DNA of 59,650 bases. Origin: Enterocloster bolteae. GTDB taxonomy: Bacteria; Bacillota; Clostridia; Lachnospirales; Lachnospiraceae. Below the pieces are notes generated by a model. It had not been told where the DNA came from and made no database searches. It saw only the letters and a program-made list of their open reading frames with translations. Positions 25,731 through 34,534 of the stretch are shown here, in pieces (the stretch's first letter is position 1; each line of letters starts with the position of its first letter). Location: assembly GCA_021772025.1 (NCBI GenBank), contig JAETNT010000022.1:1-59650 (forward strand), in the 5' to 3' direction. A program made the position numbers and the translations under genes.

Positions 25731-26873
25731 CTATTTATATTCCCTGTTCAGCACACCTGCTATCGTTAGTCTCTGAATTTGATTTGCGCCCTCGAAAATC
25801 TGGAATACTTTACAGTCGCGCATCAGCTTTTCAACAGGATATTCCTTGCTGTAGCCGTATCCTCCGAAAATCTGCACTGCATTGGAAGTTACTTCCTGAG
25901 CGCAGTCCGATACAAAGGTTTTGGTAATAGAACCCTCTTTTTGAACCAGACTGCCGCTATCCATCATTTTCATGGTATTGTTCACCAGGCATCTGGAAGC
26001 CTCGATCTTGATAGCCATATCAGCCAGCATCTGCTGTACCATCTGGAAACTGATAAGCGGCTGTCCAAATTGCTTTCTCTCTTTGGCATATTTCACTGAC
26101 TCGTCCAAAGCCCGCTGCATAATTCCTACTGCCAGAGTGGCAACAAATGCCCTGGACAGATTCAGTGCATTTAAAGCCAGCTTAAAACCGCTTCCTTCCG
26201 GGCCCAGCATGGCCGACTCTTTTACCCGGACATTTTCAAAGGTTACGTCTGTGGTATTGGAAAGGCGCAGCCCCATCTTATTCTCATGCTTCCCGATAGT
26301 AATTCCGGGGGCGTCCGCATCCACGATAAATGCAGAGATACCTTTCTTGCCTTTCTCCGGACTGGTTTTAAAGAACCCTACCATAACGGAAGCCAGAGCT
26401 CCGTTGGTAATAAAGGTTTTATTGCCATTTAAAATATACTCATCCCCGTCCTTTACCGCCGTGGCGCGCATAGCCCCGGGATCTGATCCTGCATTGGGTT
26501 CTGTAAGAGCAAAGGCTGCAAATTTCCCCGGTTTTACAACATCTGCAAAATACCTGCCCTGCTCCGGCGTACCTGCCAGAATTACGTTTCTCAACGCAAC
26601 AAAAGAGGTTACAAAACTAATGGCGTACCCTGCGTCTACCTTGGCCAATTCCTCAAAAATCATAGCCGTTGTTTCATAACTTAATCCGGTTCCCCCAAAT
26701 TCTTCCGGAATTTCCAGCATATGAAGTCCCATTTTAAAGCCCCAGTCAAACAGTTCTCTGGGACACTCGCCTTTTTCATCCGCTTCCTGAACATAAGGTT
26801 TAATCTCATTTTCCGCCATTTCCCGAACCATGGCGATTAGCTCCTTCTGCTCATCCGTGTAAAGTAAGCTCAT
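25731..26873 (-). CDS. acyl-CoA dehydrogenase 1
   Basis: A 380-residue FAD enzyme of the short/medium-chain acyl-CoA dehydrogenase family. It shows AFALTEPNAGSD and NGNKTFITNG (flavin/substrate loop), RKQFGQPLISFQ and IFGGYGYSKEYPVEKLMRD. The catalytic-base position is occupied by Glu in FEGANQIQRL near the C-terminus. With EtfAB it would reduce an enoyl-CoA or oxidise an acyl-CoA. Direction and chain length are not determined. 28 bp after the CoA transferase gene. Confidence 0.94.
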   Translation of the reverse strand: MSLLYTDEQKELIAMVREMAENEIKPYVQEADEKGECPRELFDWGFKMGLHMLEIPEEFGGTGLSYETTAMIFEELAKVDAGYAISFVTSFVALRNVILAGTPEQGRYFADVVKPGKFAAFALTEPNAGSDPGAMRATAVKDGDEYILNGNKTFITNGALASVMVGFFKTSPEKGKKGISAFIVDADAPGITIGKHENKMGLRLSNTTDVTFENVRVKESAMLGPEGSGFKLALNALNLSRAFVATLAVGIMQRALDESVKYAKERKQFGQPLISFQMVQQMLADMAIKIEASRCLVNNTMKMMDSGSLVQKEGSITKTFVSDCAQEVTSNAVQIFGGYGYSKEYPVEKLMRDCKVFQIFEGANQIQRLTIAGVLNREYK

Positions 26874-26901
26874 ATCTATCTCACCTTTCCTTTATATTTT
26901 T

Positions 26902-28137
26902 CTACAGTTTCCTCAGTCCGGTTTCCCCGGCAGCTGCACCGCTGTCCAGAGCCTCCTTAATCTCGCTGTCGGAATATCCCAGTTCTTTCATAATCTCAAT
27001 TGTGTGGGCTCCCTGTGAACCTCCAATCACGTACTCCGGGCGCCCCATGGAACTGAAATTAACCGGGTTGGTCGGCATAAACCGCTCCCCTGACGGATAC
27101 GGGATTTTTGCCAGAACATAATTGGCATGGGCCTGTTCGTCCTTATAAATATCCATTGGCTCATAAGCCGCCTCACAGGCCAAATCATTTTCTTTAAACA
27201 TTGCCATCAGTTCATCCCTTGTAAACCGGGCCATGGCATCATCTAAAATATCCGTAACTTCTTTGTTCCGTTTATTGTTGTTCACTTCCGCACAATGAAT
27301 ATATTTTTCATTTCCGATTAAATCCTTCCTGCCAAGGAGGGTCATAATTTTCTCGTAATCCCGATCATACTCCGGACAGCACAGCACCAGCCATTTTCCG
27401 TCCTTGGTGCGGAATACATTGTTAAAGGGGTTGGGAACCTCTTTCCTGTTCTTCGGATACTCATTCCCGTACTGAGCGGAAATGATTCCCGTGCTCAGGG
27501 CATACACGGCTGCATGGTGAAGACTGATGGTGATTTTATCTCCCATCCCGCTTTTCTCCCGGGCATAAAGAGCCGCGCAGATACCGGAAGCCAATGCCAG
27601 AGATACTTGAAAATCGCCGAACCCATTGGTGGGAATCATAGGCGCATCCCCTCGGTTCACAGTAGTTCCGAACACTCCTCCTCTGGCCATATAACAGGTC
27701 ACATCAAACCCGGCCGTGTCCTTTTCCGGCCCGCTTTCTCCATACCCCAGAACCTGAGCAAAAATCAGCTTGGGAAATTTCTCCTTTAAGGTATCATAAT
27801 CCAGCCCCAGCTTTACTAAAGATTTGGTACGCGTGTTGGTGACAAAAACATCCGCCTGTTCCAACAGTTTATATGCAATCTCCCGTCCCTTTTCTGATTT
27901 CAGGTTTAAGGTCACAAACCGTTTATTCATATTGGCTACATCAAAAGCCAGATTCTCATCATCCACAAAAGGCATATTAAACACTGCTCCCTGGGTTCTG
28001 GCCGGATCTCCCTTGGCAGATTCAATTTTAATGCAGTCCGCTCCCCATTCTCCCAGTACCCGCACTGTAGTGGGCGCCGCAAGATAAGTAGTCAAATCAA
28101 CAACTTTCACTCCCTGTAATGGTTTCATGCTTCGCAT
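26902..28137 (-). CDS. CaiB/BaiF family (class III) CoA transferase
   Basis: A 411-residue family III CoA transferase that moves CoA between carboxylic acids through an aspartyl-CoA intermediate. It has the N-terminal VVDLTTYLAAPTTVRVLGEWGADCIKIE segment split by normal family spacing. The likely catalytic Asp is in GYGESGP...GFDVTCYMARGG (near 160). The start at 28137 has GAGGAGG upstream. CaiB in carnitine metabolism is the closest functional analogue. The ligase in the same operon would supply the first CoA ester, and this enzyme would recycle CoA from product to substrate. Confidence 0.93.
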   Translation of the reverse strand: MRSMKPLQGVKVVDLTTYLAAPTTVRVLGEWGADCIKIESAKGDPARTQGAVFNMPFVDDENLAFDVANMNKRFVTLNLKSEKGREIAYKLLEQADVFVTNTRTKSLVKLGLDYDTLKEKFPKLIFAQVLGYGESGPEKDTAGFDVTCYMARGGVFGTTVNRGDAPMIPTNGFGDFQVSLALASGICAALYAREKSGMGDKITISLHHAAVYALSTGIISAQYGNEYPKNRKEVPNPFNNVFRTKDGKWLVLCCPEYDRDYEKIMTLLGRKDLIGNEKYIHCAEVNNNKRNKEVTDILDDAMARFTRDELMAMFKENDLACEAAYEPMDIYKDEQAHANYVLAKIPYPSGERFMPTNPVNFSSMGRPEYVIGGSQGAHTIEIMKELGYSDSEIKEALDSGAAAGETGLRKL

Positions 28138-28210
28138 TTACCTTCCTCCTCGCTGTAAGGATTTTTCAAATATTTTCTCACGCTCTTTTCGCACTGCTGC
28201 ACAACATGAA

Positions 28211-28273
28211 AACGCAGCCGCCTGCAGTCCCTTATGCAACCAAGCCCTGGGACAGTCTGCAGCCAGCTGCGTT
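28211..28273 (-). terminator. long imperfect hairpin between acyl-CoA dehydrogenase 2 and the CoA transferase gene
   Basis: In the 179-bp gap AACGCAGC pairs with GCTGCGTT, CTGCAG with CTGCAG and TCCC with GGGA, giving an interrupted stem of 18 bp. On the minus strand only a short T run follows. It may be a weak terminator or an mRNA-processing or stability structure that uncouples the first gene from the rest. Confidence 0.5.
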
Positions 28274-28316
28274 ATACATGAAAGTCCAACCGCTATTTTC
28301 TCATTACCACATATTT

Positions 28317-29501
28317 TTAAATTACGTACTCCATCTTTGCTCCATGCTTAATTGTATTTCTGGAAATCGTAATCCTCTGAACAGTGGGAGCTCCTTCTTC
28401 CAGCCACATAGCCCTGCAGTCCCGATATAATCTTTCCACAGGTCCATACTTGCAGTCCTCAAAGTACCCGACTCCGCCAAAGATCTCCAGCATTTCGTCG
28501 CTGACCTTTCTGGTGGTATCAATACTATACAGCTTGCACATGGCGGCCTTTTCCTCTATATACTCTCCGGTAGGATTCTCCTCATAGGATTTGGCAAAAT
28601 CATAAACCATGCAGCGAAGAGCATGTACCATCATGGACATATCCGCAATTTTGCAGCGAATTGCCTGACGGGTTCCGATAGGCTTTCCGAAGGTCACTCT
28701 GTCATGTGCATACTGCAAAGACAGTTCCAGCATTCTCTGGGCCATACCCAAATTAGACGCTGCAATATGCGCTCTGGATACGGATAAGGAATGCATGGCA
28801 ATCTCAAGCCCTTGTCCTTCTTTACCCAGCAAATACTTTTTATCAATCTTGCAGTTGGTAAATTTCAGCTCACCATGTCCGGCTCCCCGGCATCCCATCA
28901 TATGAGGCATGTTAATAACCTCAAATCCCGGGGCATCCATGGGAACGAAAAAGGCAGACAGTCTGTCGTCTTTACTGGACTCCGGATTCGTCACGGCAAT
29001 GACATAGGCGAACTCACAGCAGTCTGTATGAGAAATCAACGTTTTCTCCCCATTCAGCACATAATAGTCTCCATCCTTTACCGCCGTCGTATGTAAGTCA
29101 GCTCCGGTTCCTCCTGTGGCTTCTGTCAATGCAAAACAGGTAAACACAGACTTGTCCTGGAATTTATGCATGTACTCATCTTTCAATTCCTTGCTGCCGT
29201 AATCATCCAGGATTCTCCAGTTTAAATCCATTGCATAGTGGAGATGCATACGCATTCCGCCCGGCCCTCTGGAGAACTCTTCCTGCACCTGCAGAATCTC
29301 AAGTTCATTCAGTCCCCATCCGCCGTACTGCTCCGGAAGAGAACAGCGGTATAAATTATTCTTGATAGCCAGATCATAAAACTCCTGCGGAAATTTGTTG
29401 GTAACCTCCACTTCCTTCTGAATCTCCTCCAGGGGTCCCTCAGCCAGTTCACGAATCTGCTTTAAATAAGCCTGGAATTCTTCTGCCGATAATTTGCTCA
29501 T
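28317..29501 (-). CDS. acyl-CoA dehydrogenase 2
   Basis: A 394-residue acyl-CoA dehydrogenase family protein, only distantly similar to the one at 25731-26873. It has FALTEATGGTGADLH and NGEKTLISH, DRVTFGKPIGTRQ, FGGVGYFEDCKYGPVERLYRD and a C-terminal EEGAPTVQR in which Glu occupies the base position. The start at 29501 follows AGGAGG. It is the first gene of the operon. Two paralogues with one Etf suggest two substrates, or a reductase and a dehydrogenase working on the same carbon skeleton, as in CaiA-type systems. Confidence 0.92.
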   Translation of the reverse strand: MSKLSAEEFQAYLKQIRELAEGPLEEIQKEVEVTNKFPQEFYDLAIKNNLYRCSLPEQYGGWGLNELEILQVQEEFSRGPGGMRMHLHYAMDLNWRILDDYGSKELKDEYMHKFQDKSVFTCFALTEATGGTGADLHTTAVKDGDYYVLNGEKTLISHTDCCEFAYVIAVTNPESSKDDRLSAFFVPMDAPGFEVINMPHMMGCRGAGHGELKFTNCKIDKKYLLGKEGQGLEIAMHSLSVSRAHIAASNLGMAQRMLELSLQYAHDRVTFGKPIGTRQAIRCKIADMSMMVHALRCMVYDFAKSYEENPTGEYIEEKAAMCKLYSIDTTRKVSDEMLEIFGGVGYFEDCKYGPVERLYRDCRAMWLEEGAPTVQRITISRNTIKHGAKMEYVI

Positions 29502-29547
29502 TTCCCTATTCCTCCTTGAAAATTTTTTAACAATTCTTATTGATTTC

Positions 29548-29580
29548 ATTATATAATAACCCGCCGATTAGATCTAATCG
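29548..29580 (-). promoter_or_regulatory. operon promoter with 16-bp palindromic operator
   Basis: Minus strand: TATAAT at 29553-29548, with the -35 region (TTAGAT, 18 bp upstream) lying inside a perfect 16-bp palindrome CGATTAGATCTAATCG at 29565-29580. A protein bound there would cover the -35 element. The thioesterase promoter is divergent about 60 bp away. The LysR protein encoded at the operon end is the obvious candidate, though other regulators are possible. Confidence 0.6.
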
Positions 29581-29638
29581 TTGTCCCCCCGGCTTTCCAG
29601 CCTGATTAATAGGCATTGCCTATATATTGTATTTTTCC

Positions 29639-29667
29639 TTGTACATTTATCACTTTTGTGGTATAAT
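29639..29667 (+). promoter_or_regulatory. promoter of the thioesterase gene
   Basis: TTGTAC (29639-29644), 17-bp spacer, TATAAT (29662-29667). The predicted leader is about 100 nt. Confidence 0.6.
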
Positions 29668-29775
29668 CCAGCAATTGATTTTATATTTTTCACAATTTTG
29701 ACGGCATTTTCACCATCTGCCGAATCAAATGTCCAGCAAATTGACAATACCGATTTTAACTTGGGAAAGGATGGA

Positions 29776-30192
29776 ATGAGTTTAATGAAAGATAAGATAT
29801 GGGAAGGAATCAAACGTCATATTCACCCTCTGGGAGGGTTTGAAAAGGCTGTTCTGATAGATGCACGGCCTGGATATGCAAAATTTTCTATAGAAATTAC
29901 CGATGAGGCTCTTAATCTCTATGGGATAACCCATGGAGGATTTCTGTTTACCTTGTGCGACATGGCGGCAGGAATGGCCACCTATGCCTACGAAATACAA
30001 AATACAACCCAGCAAGCCAATATAAATTTTCTCAAGGGGCTGCCGCTGGAGGCAGGCACTCTCTATGTAGAATGCCGCTCAGCCCATAAAGGGCGTTCTA
30101 CCGTTGTAAACCAGGTGGAGATTTCCACTCAGTCCGGCGCTTTGGCAGTAGTGGGCACCTTTACTATGTTTTTATTGAAGCCTATTGAGTGA
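29776..30192 (+). CDS. PaaI-type hotdog thioesterase
   Basis: A 138-residue single hotdog-fold protein of the PaaI/acyl-CoA thioesterase family, which hydrolyses acyl-CoA to acid and CoA in the cytoplasm. The helix motif ITHGGFLFTLCDMAAGMA contains the conserved HGG and catalytic Asp. The start at 29776 follows GGATGG; an upstream in-frame extension overlaps the promoter and has no ribosome binding site. It is divergent from the acyl-CoA operon and probably releases its product or relieves CoA trapping. Confidence 0.88.
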   Translation: MSLMKDKIWEGIKRHIHPLGGFEKAVLIDARPGYAKFSIEITDEALNLYGITHGGFLFTLCDMAAGMATYAYEIQNTTQQANINFLKGLPLEAGTLYVECRSAHKGRSTVVNQVEISTQSGALAVVGTFTMFLLKPIE

Positions 30193-30267
30193 GCATCGGG
30201 ATAGGACCCCTCCGCAGAAATAGCAATCCGGATTGCAAAGTCAGTATTTACTGCCATGTATGAAAAA

Positions 30268-30306
30268 ATCCGGGAAGAACCTTCTGCTTGTGGTTTCTTC
30301 CCGGAT
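30268..30306 (-). terminator. terminator between thioesterase and GGDEF genes
   Basis: ATCCGGGAAGAA pairs perfectly with TTCTTCCCGGAT; a T6 run follows on the minus strand. The rest of 30193-30367 holds no other recognisable feature. Confidence 0.85.
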
Positions 30307-30367
30307 CTTAAGTACACTTTACTTACAGTTAAATCTACATGACCTTTTGACCCTGGCATCATCTATA

Positions 30368-31285
30368 TTAATATTCTCTCATCTGCTTCATTTTTTCATC
30401 TGCCCAGACCACCCTGTTTCGCCCATACTTTTTGGCGTCATACAGCATAGTATCGGCAATATTTAAATATGCTTGGTAAGAGCTTTCAAACTGCGGAATG
30501 ACGGTGACTCCTCCAATACTAACCGTAACCCATTTTGAGACGGAAGGATCATGAGGAATATGTAAATCTTCTATTGCCTGCCGGATCTTTTTCGCATGCT
30601 CAAATGCTTTTGCGGAGGAATTTCCCACAAAAAACGCTACAAATTCCTCTCCCCCGTAGCGGGCTATAAAATCCGTGGTCCGCTGCAGATAGGAAGCTGC
30701 CTTTTTTGCCACAGCTACAATGGCCTTATCCCCCGCCAGATGTCCAAAGGTATCATTATATGTTTTAAACCGGTCAATGTCAAATATACAAATAGAAAAT
30801 GGAGTTTGCAGGCGGATGGATTCGTTCCATTTTGTAATGCTGTAACTATCATGCTGCCACCGATTGGCAATTCCGGTCAGCTGGTCTGTTCTGGATTGAT
30901 ATTCAACCTGTCTCCGGTAATTATATAGCTTAATATGCGTGTTAACCCTTGCCTTTACAATCACCGGATTAAACGGCTTGGTAATGTAATCCACCGCACC
31001 TAATATTAATCCATACTCTTCATTTGTCACATCGGAGAGGCTTGTGAGCAGGATAACCGGAATACTCTGAGTTCTAATCTCCTCCTGCAGCTTTTTCAGT
31101 AGCGTAAAGCCATCCATTCCCGGCATCACTACATCCAGAAGAATCAGAGAATACTCTTCCTTACCCACACGGGAAAGCGCCTCCTCTGCCGTCTGTACCA
31201 TGGTAATGTCATATTCATCGTCTAAAATAGCTTTTATCTGTGTCGCCTGCAAAAGGCTGTCATCAACAATCAGTATTTTTTCCAT
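30368..31285 (-). CDS. response regulator with GGDEF (diguanylate cyclase) domain
   Basis: A 305-residue protein. The N-terminal receiver (about 1-120) has its phosphorylation Asp in ILLDVVMPGMDG and conserved Lys in DYITKPF. The C-terminal GGDEF domain (about 135-300) has an intact RYGGEEF active site, with RTTD five residues upstream matching the inhibitory I-site RxxD. It should make cyclic di-GMP when phosphorylated, with product inhibition. No kinase gene is adjacent. It lies where spo0A normally follows spoIVB. Confidence 0.93.
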   Translation of the reverse strand: MEKILIVDDSLLQATQIKAILDDEYDITMVQTAEEALSRVGKEEYSLILLDVVMPGMDGFTLLKKLQEEIRTQSIPVILLTSLSDVTNEEYGLILGAVDYITKPFNPVIVKARVNTHIKLYNYRRQVEYQSRTDQLTGIANRWQHDSYSITKWNESIRLQTPFSICIFDIDRFKTYNDTFGHLAGDKAIVAVAKKAASYLQRTTDFIARYGGEEFVAFFVGNSSAKAFEHAKKIRQAIEDLHIPHDPSVSKWVTVSIGGVTVIPQFESSYQAYLNIADTMLYDAKKYGRNRVVWADEKMKQMREY

Positions 31286-31332
31286 ATTTACACGCCTCGT
31301 TTGGATTTGTTCAACCCAGCTTATATACTAAA

Positions 31333-31361
31333 ATTGTACATGAAAAACGGCATTTTTACAA
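31333..31361 (-). promoter_or_regulatory. promoter of the GGDEF regulator gene
   Basis: Minus strand: TTGTAA (31361-31356), 17-bp spacer, TACAAT (31338-31333). Confidence 0.65.
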
Positions 31362-31412
31362 GCCCTTTTATTACTAATTAGCGTTTCTGACTGATTTAAC
31401 TTATACAGCGCA

Positions 31413-31448
31413 TAAAAGAAAAGGACGAAACCGTTCCTATTTCCATCC
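31413..31448 (-). terminator. terminator after spoIVB
   Basis: Minus strand: GGATGGAAA pairs with TTTCGTCC (one bulge), followed by TTTTCTTTT. Confidence 0.6.
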
Positions 31449-31472
31449 TCTTCTTTCAGCTCTTACCTCTTC

Positions 31473-32759
31473 TTAATGTGAAAGCATGTTCTCAATAAAA
31501 ATCCCATAGCCCTTTGTAGAGTCCTGCACAAATACATGGGTTACCGCCCCGATAAGCATACCGTTTTGAATAATGGGGCTTCCGCTCATACCCTGGACAA
31601 TTCCGCCGGTGAGGGACAAAAGCTCCTGATCCGTCACTTTAATCACCATGCCCTTGCTTTTGTGAGCAGTGGAATAATCCACCTTCAAAATTTCGATATC
31701 GTAATCTTTTACCTCCCCGGAAATACTGCTGCGGATAATTGCTTTGCCGGGCTGAACGTCCTGCCTGTAGCCGATGGGAAGAGCCTCTCCCCGGACACGG
31801 CTCTTTAGCTTTTCTCCTGCGGTTCCGAAGATTCCTTCCTCTGTATTTCCCGTAACAGTTCCCAACTCGGATTGCGGGCCGTAGTAAATAATGCCGCTCA
31901 TGACGCCTGGTTTTCCCGCCGCCCCTTTTTCGATTCCCATGATCTGAGTCTCATACAATGCCCCGCCTTCAATGGATACTACCTGTCCGGTGTCCGCATC
32001 GCTGATACCGTGGCCCAGGGCGCCGAAATTGCCGTTAAGATCCATGTAGGTCATGGTGCCGATTCCCTGGGTATCATCCCGGACCCAGGCTCCCAGCTTA
32101 TAGGTTCCGTCCTGGGCAGCCACCGCATCCAGTCTTACGTCTATCTCCTGGCCGTCCCGGCGGATAGTCAGATCCACCGCTCCGGTACCGTTGGCCCCGG
32201 CCTGGTTTACCACCTCCATCAGCTGCTCCTTGGTTTCCAGAGGCTTTCCGTTTACGGCCTCAATATAATCTCCTGATTTTAACACCCCGTTGGCAGGCTC
32301 AATTTCTGCCCCGGCTGCATCAGTGATGGTTCCGGTTCCGATTACCATAACACCGTTAGATTTTAAGTAGATCCCCACCGGAATCCCGCAGGGCACCGCA
32401 TAATGGGTGTCCACTACATTAACCTGCATCTCCTTTAATTGGAATAATCCAAAGAGCTTTACCCCCACCTTGTAGCTTCCCTGGGTATCGGAATACAGGG
32501 ATATGGGCTGACTTCCCGTGATTCGCACCTGGCCCTTGGGGATATTGGATTTGCCTCCCAGCACCACCTCTTTACTCTCACTTTCAAAGCTGGTGGTAAA
32601 AGGCAGATTCAAGCGGAACAGTTCTTCCTCCTCTGCTACAATATTGACTTCGTCAGGGATGGATCTGTCCGCATAGTACCAGGAAAACCCGGCCAAAAAG
32701 AAAAGTGCTGCACAAAATGTCCGGCGCAGCACACGATAGAAATATTGCCTTTCTGTCAT
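31473..32759 (-). CDS. spoIVB: SpoIVB serine peptidase
   Basis: A 428-residue sporulation peptidase (family S55). It is made in the forespore, crosses into the intermembrane space and triggers pro-sigma-K processing by cleaving SpoIVFA. It has an N-terminal membrane anchor (about 12-32), a PDZ domain (about 120-210), catalytic His in GALGHGISD and catalytic Ser in QGMSGSPIIQNG. ATG at 32759 follows GAGGAGG. It lies after recN as in other Clostridia, but is followed by a terminator and a GGDEF gene, not by spo0A. Confidence 0.95.
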   Translation of the reverse strand: MTERQYFYRVLRRTFCAALFFLAGFSWYYADRSIPDEVNIVAEEEELFRLNLPFTTSFESESKEVVLGGKSNIPKGQVRITGSQPISLYSDTQGSYKVGVKLFGLFQLKEMQVNVVDTHYAVPCGIPVGIYLKSNGVMVIGTGTITDAAGAEIEPANGVLKSGDYIEAVNGKPLETKEQLMEVVNQAGANGTGAVDLTIRRDGQEIDVRLDAVAAQDGTYKLGAWVRDDTQGIGTMTYMDLNGNFGALGHGISDADTGQVVSIEGGALYETQIMGIEKGAAGKPGVMSGIIYYGPQSELGTVTGNTEEGIFGTAGEKLKSRVRGEALPIGYRQDVQPGKAIIRSSISGEVKDYDIEILKVDYSTAHKSKGMVIKVTDQELLSLTGGIVQGMSGSPIIQNGMLIGAVTHVFVQDSTKGYGIFIENMLSH

Positions 32760-32814
32760 GACCAAACCTCCTCTTCTTGTGTCTGGCGCTCTCTCGATTT
32801 ACGCCTACACCTTC

Positions 32815-32843
32815 TAGTATGGGTCAAAACAGAAATTGTAATC
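32815..32843 (-). promoter_or_regulatory. sigma-G/F-type promoter of spoIVB
   Basis: Minus strand: CATACTA (32821-32815) matches the forespore -10 consensus. GATTA 17 bp upstream is a partial -35 match. spoIVB is forespore-expressed in Bacillus. Confidence 0.5.
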
Positions 32844-32855
32844 TGTCAGAGTTTG

Positions 32856-34523
32856 TCAACCTTGCTTTGTTTGTTCTGCCAATTTTTTCATTTCCGCCGC
32901 ATTGTTTAAAACAGCTTCAGTGATCTCGGCTCCGCCTAAGAGCCTTGCCAGCTCCCGAATTGTTTCCTCATCCTCTAAACGGCGGATAGTGGTTGCAGTC
33001 CGTCCCCCCTTTGCGGCCTTGGCAATCTCAAAATGGCTGTCCGCCATGGCAGCAATCTGGGGCAGATGGGTAATGCAGATAACCTGATGATTTTTTGCAA
33101 TGTAAGAAAGCTTTTCCGACACCTTCTGGGCAGTCCGCCCGCTAATCCCCGTATCAATCTCGTCAAAAATCAAGGTGGGAATCTGATCCGTATCTGCTAA
33201 AACCGCCTTGATGGCAAGCATAATCCGGGAAAGCTCGCCGCCGGAAGCCACATCTTTCAGCGGCCTTGCCGGCTCGCCGGGGTTTGCGGAAATTTTAAAT
33301 TCCGCCTCATCAAAGCCATTTGCGGTAAAATGAGTAAGCCTGGTAATTTCAATGACAAAATCTACATTAATAAAGTTTAAATCTTGAAGGGCCTGGTAAA
33401 TTTTTCCTCTCAGTTCTTCCCCGCCTTTTTTCCGTATCTTTGATAAGTGTTGGCATAATTCTTCTAATTGATGCCTGGATTTTTCAAGATCCGCTTCCAC
33501 TTCCCGGCGGGCCTGGTCGTAATTTTCCAATTCTTCCAGCCGCTTCTTTTTTTCTTCCAAATTTTTCACAATCATATCCAGGGTCCCGCCGTACTTTGCC
33601 ATCAGCCCCCGGATTCTGTCCAGTCTTTCCTCTATCCGGCGAAAGTTTTCTTCATCAAAAGTCATGTTCTCCATATAAGAAGAAATCTCCCGCCCGGCAT
33701 CCGTAAACAGGTTTTCCAGATCCTCAAGCTGGCTGCGGATATTTTGCAGTCCCTCTTCATCGTACTGATAAATGGTGTCGATCTCCCGCAGGGCTCGGCT
33801 GATTCCATCGTCATGGACTGCCGAGTAGGCGGCGGAAAGCCCTTCCATAATCTTTCTGGAGTGGGAATAACGGCGATACTGAAGGGCCAGCTCTTCTTCC
33901 TCCCCTTCTTTAATGGCAGCATCCTCAATCTCTTCGATCTCAAACCGACAGAAATCCGCTTCCCGGATCTGCCCTTCCCTGTCTAATGTAAAGCTCTCCA
34001 GCTTCTTGGTTAAATCCTGATAGCGGCGGTATTCTTCTCTAATTTGCTCTTTTATCTGATGGGTTTCTTCATTGAGATAAGCATCCAGAATTTCCAAATG
34101 CCTGGATTTGTGAAGGAGTGACTGATGCTCATGCTGACCGTGAATATCCAGAAGGAGACCGGTAATAGCCTTTAGGCGGCTGGTAGTCACCGTCTCGTCA
34201 TTAATTTTAGAAATACTTCTGGAAGGCATGATTTTTCTGGAAATGATTAGAATTCCGTCCTCGTCCGGTTCTGCGTCCAAAGCTTTTAATGTCTGACGCT
34301 TTTCCGGATCCGTAACCGAAAACAACAGTTCAATATAAGCACTGTCCGCCCCCTGGCGGATGCTGTCTTTAGATGCTTTTCCGCCTAAGGCCATGTTGAC
34401 AGAGCCGATAATAATCGATTTTCCGGCTCCTGTCTCGCCGGTAAGAATGTTTAAGCCCTCGGAAAACTCCACATCCGCCTTTTCAATCAGCGCCAGATTC
34501 TTTACATGTAGTTCCAACAGCAT
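32856..34523 (-). CDS. recN: DNA repair protein RecN
   Basis: A 555-residue SMC-like ATPase that acts early in double-strand break repair. Walker A GETGAGKSII is near 29-38, a coiled-coil middle (about 150-370) follows, and the C-terminal half has the ABC signature DVASGGELSRIMLA and Walker B TLIFDEIDTGISG. Length is normal. It is 11 bp after argR, the usual Firmicutes order. Confidence 0.97.
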   Translation of the reverse strand: MLLELHVKNLALIEKADVEFSEGLNILTGETGAGKSIIIGSVNMALGGKASKDSIRQGADSAYIELLFSVTDPEKRQTLKALDAEPDEDGILIISRKIMPSRSISKINDETVTTSRLKAITGLLLDIHGQHEHQSLLHKSRHLEILDAYLNEETHQIKEQIREEYRRYQDLTKKLESFTLDREGQIREADFCRFEIEEIEDAAIKEGEEEELALQYRRYSHSRKIMEGLSAAYSAVHDDGISRALREIDTIYQYDEEGLQNIRSQLEDLENLFTDAGREISSYMENMTFDEENFRRIEERLDRIRGLMAKYGGTLDMIVKNLEEKKKRLEELENYDQARREVEADLEKSRHQLEELCQHLSKIRKKGGEELRGKIYQALQDLNFINVDFVIEITRLTHFTANGFDEAEFKISANPGEPARPLKDVASGGELSRIMLAIKAVLADTDQIPTLIFDEIDTGISGRTAQKVSEKLSYIAKNHQVICITHLPQIAAMADSHFEIAKAAKGGRTATTIRRLEDEETIRELARLLGGAEITEAVLNNAAEMKKLAEQTKQG

Positions 34524-34534
34524 ATAAACGCCTC

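Noticed and set aside
30129..30362. A 77-codon minus-strand frame between the thioesterase and GGDEF genes
   Set aside because: It contains the terminator hairpin and overlaps the thioesterase end; no ribosome binding site.
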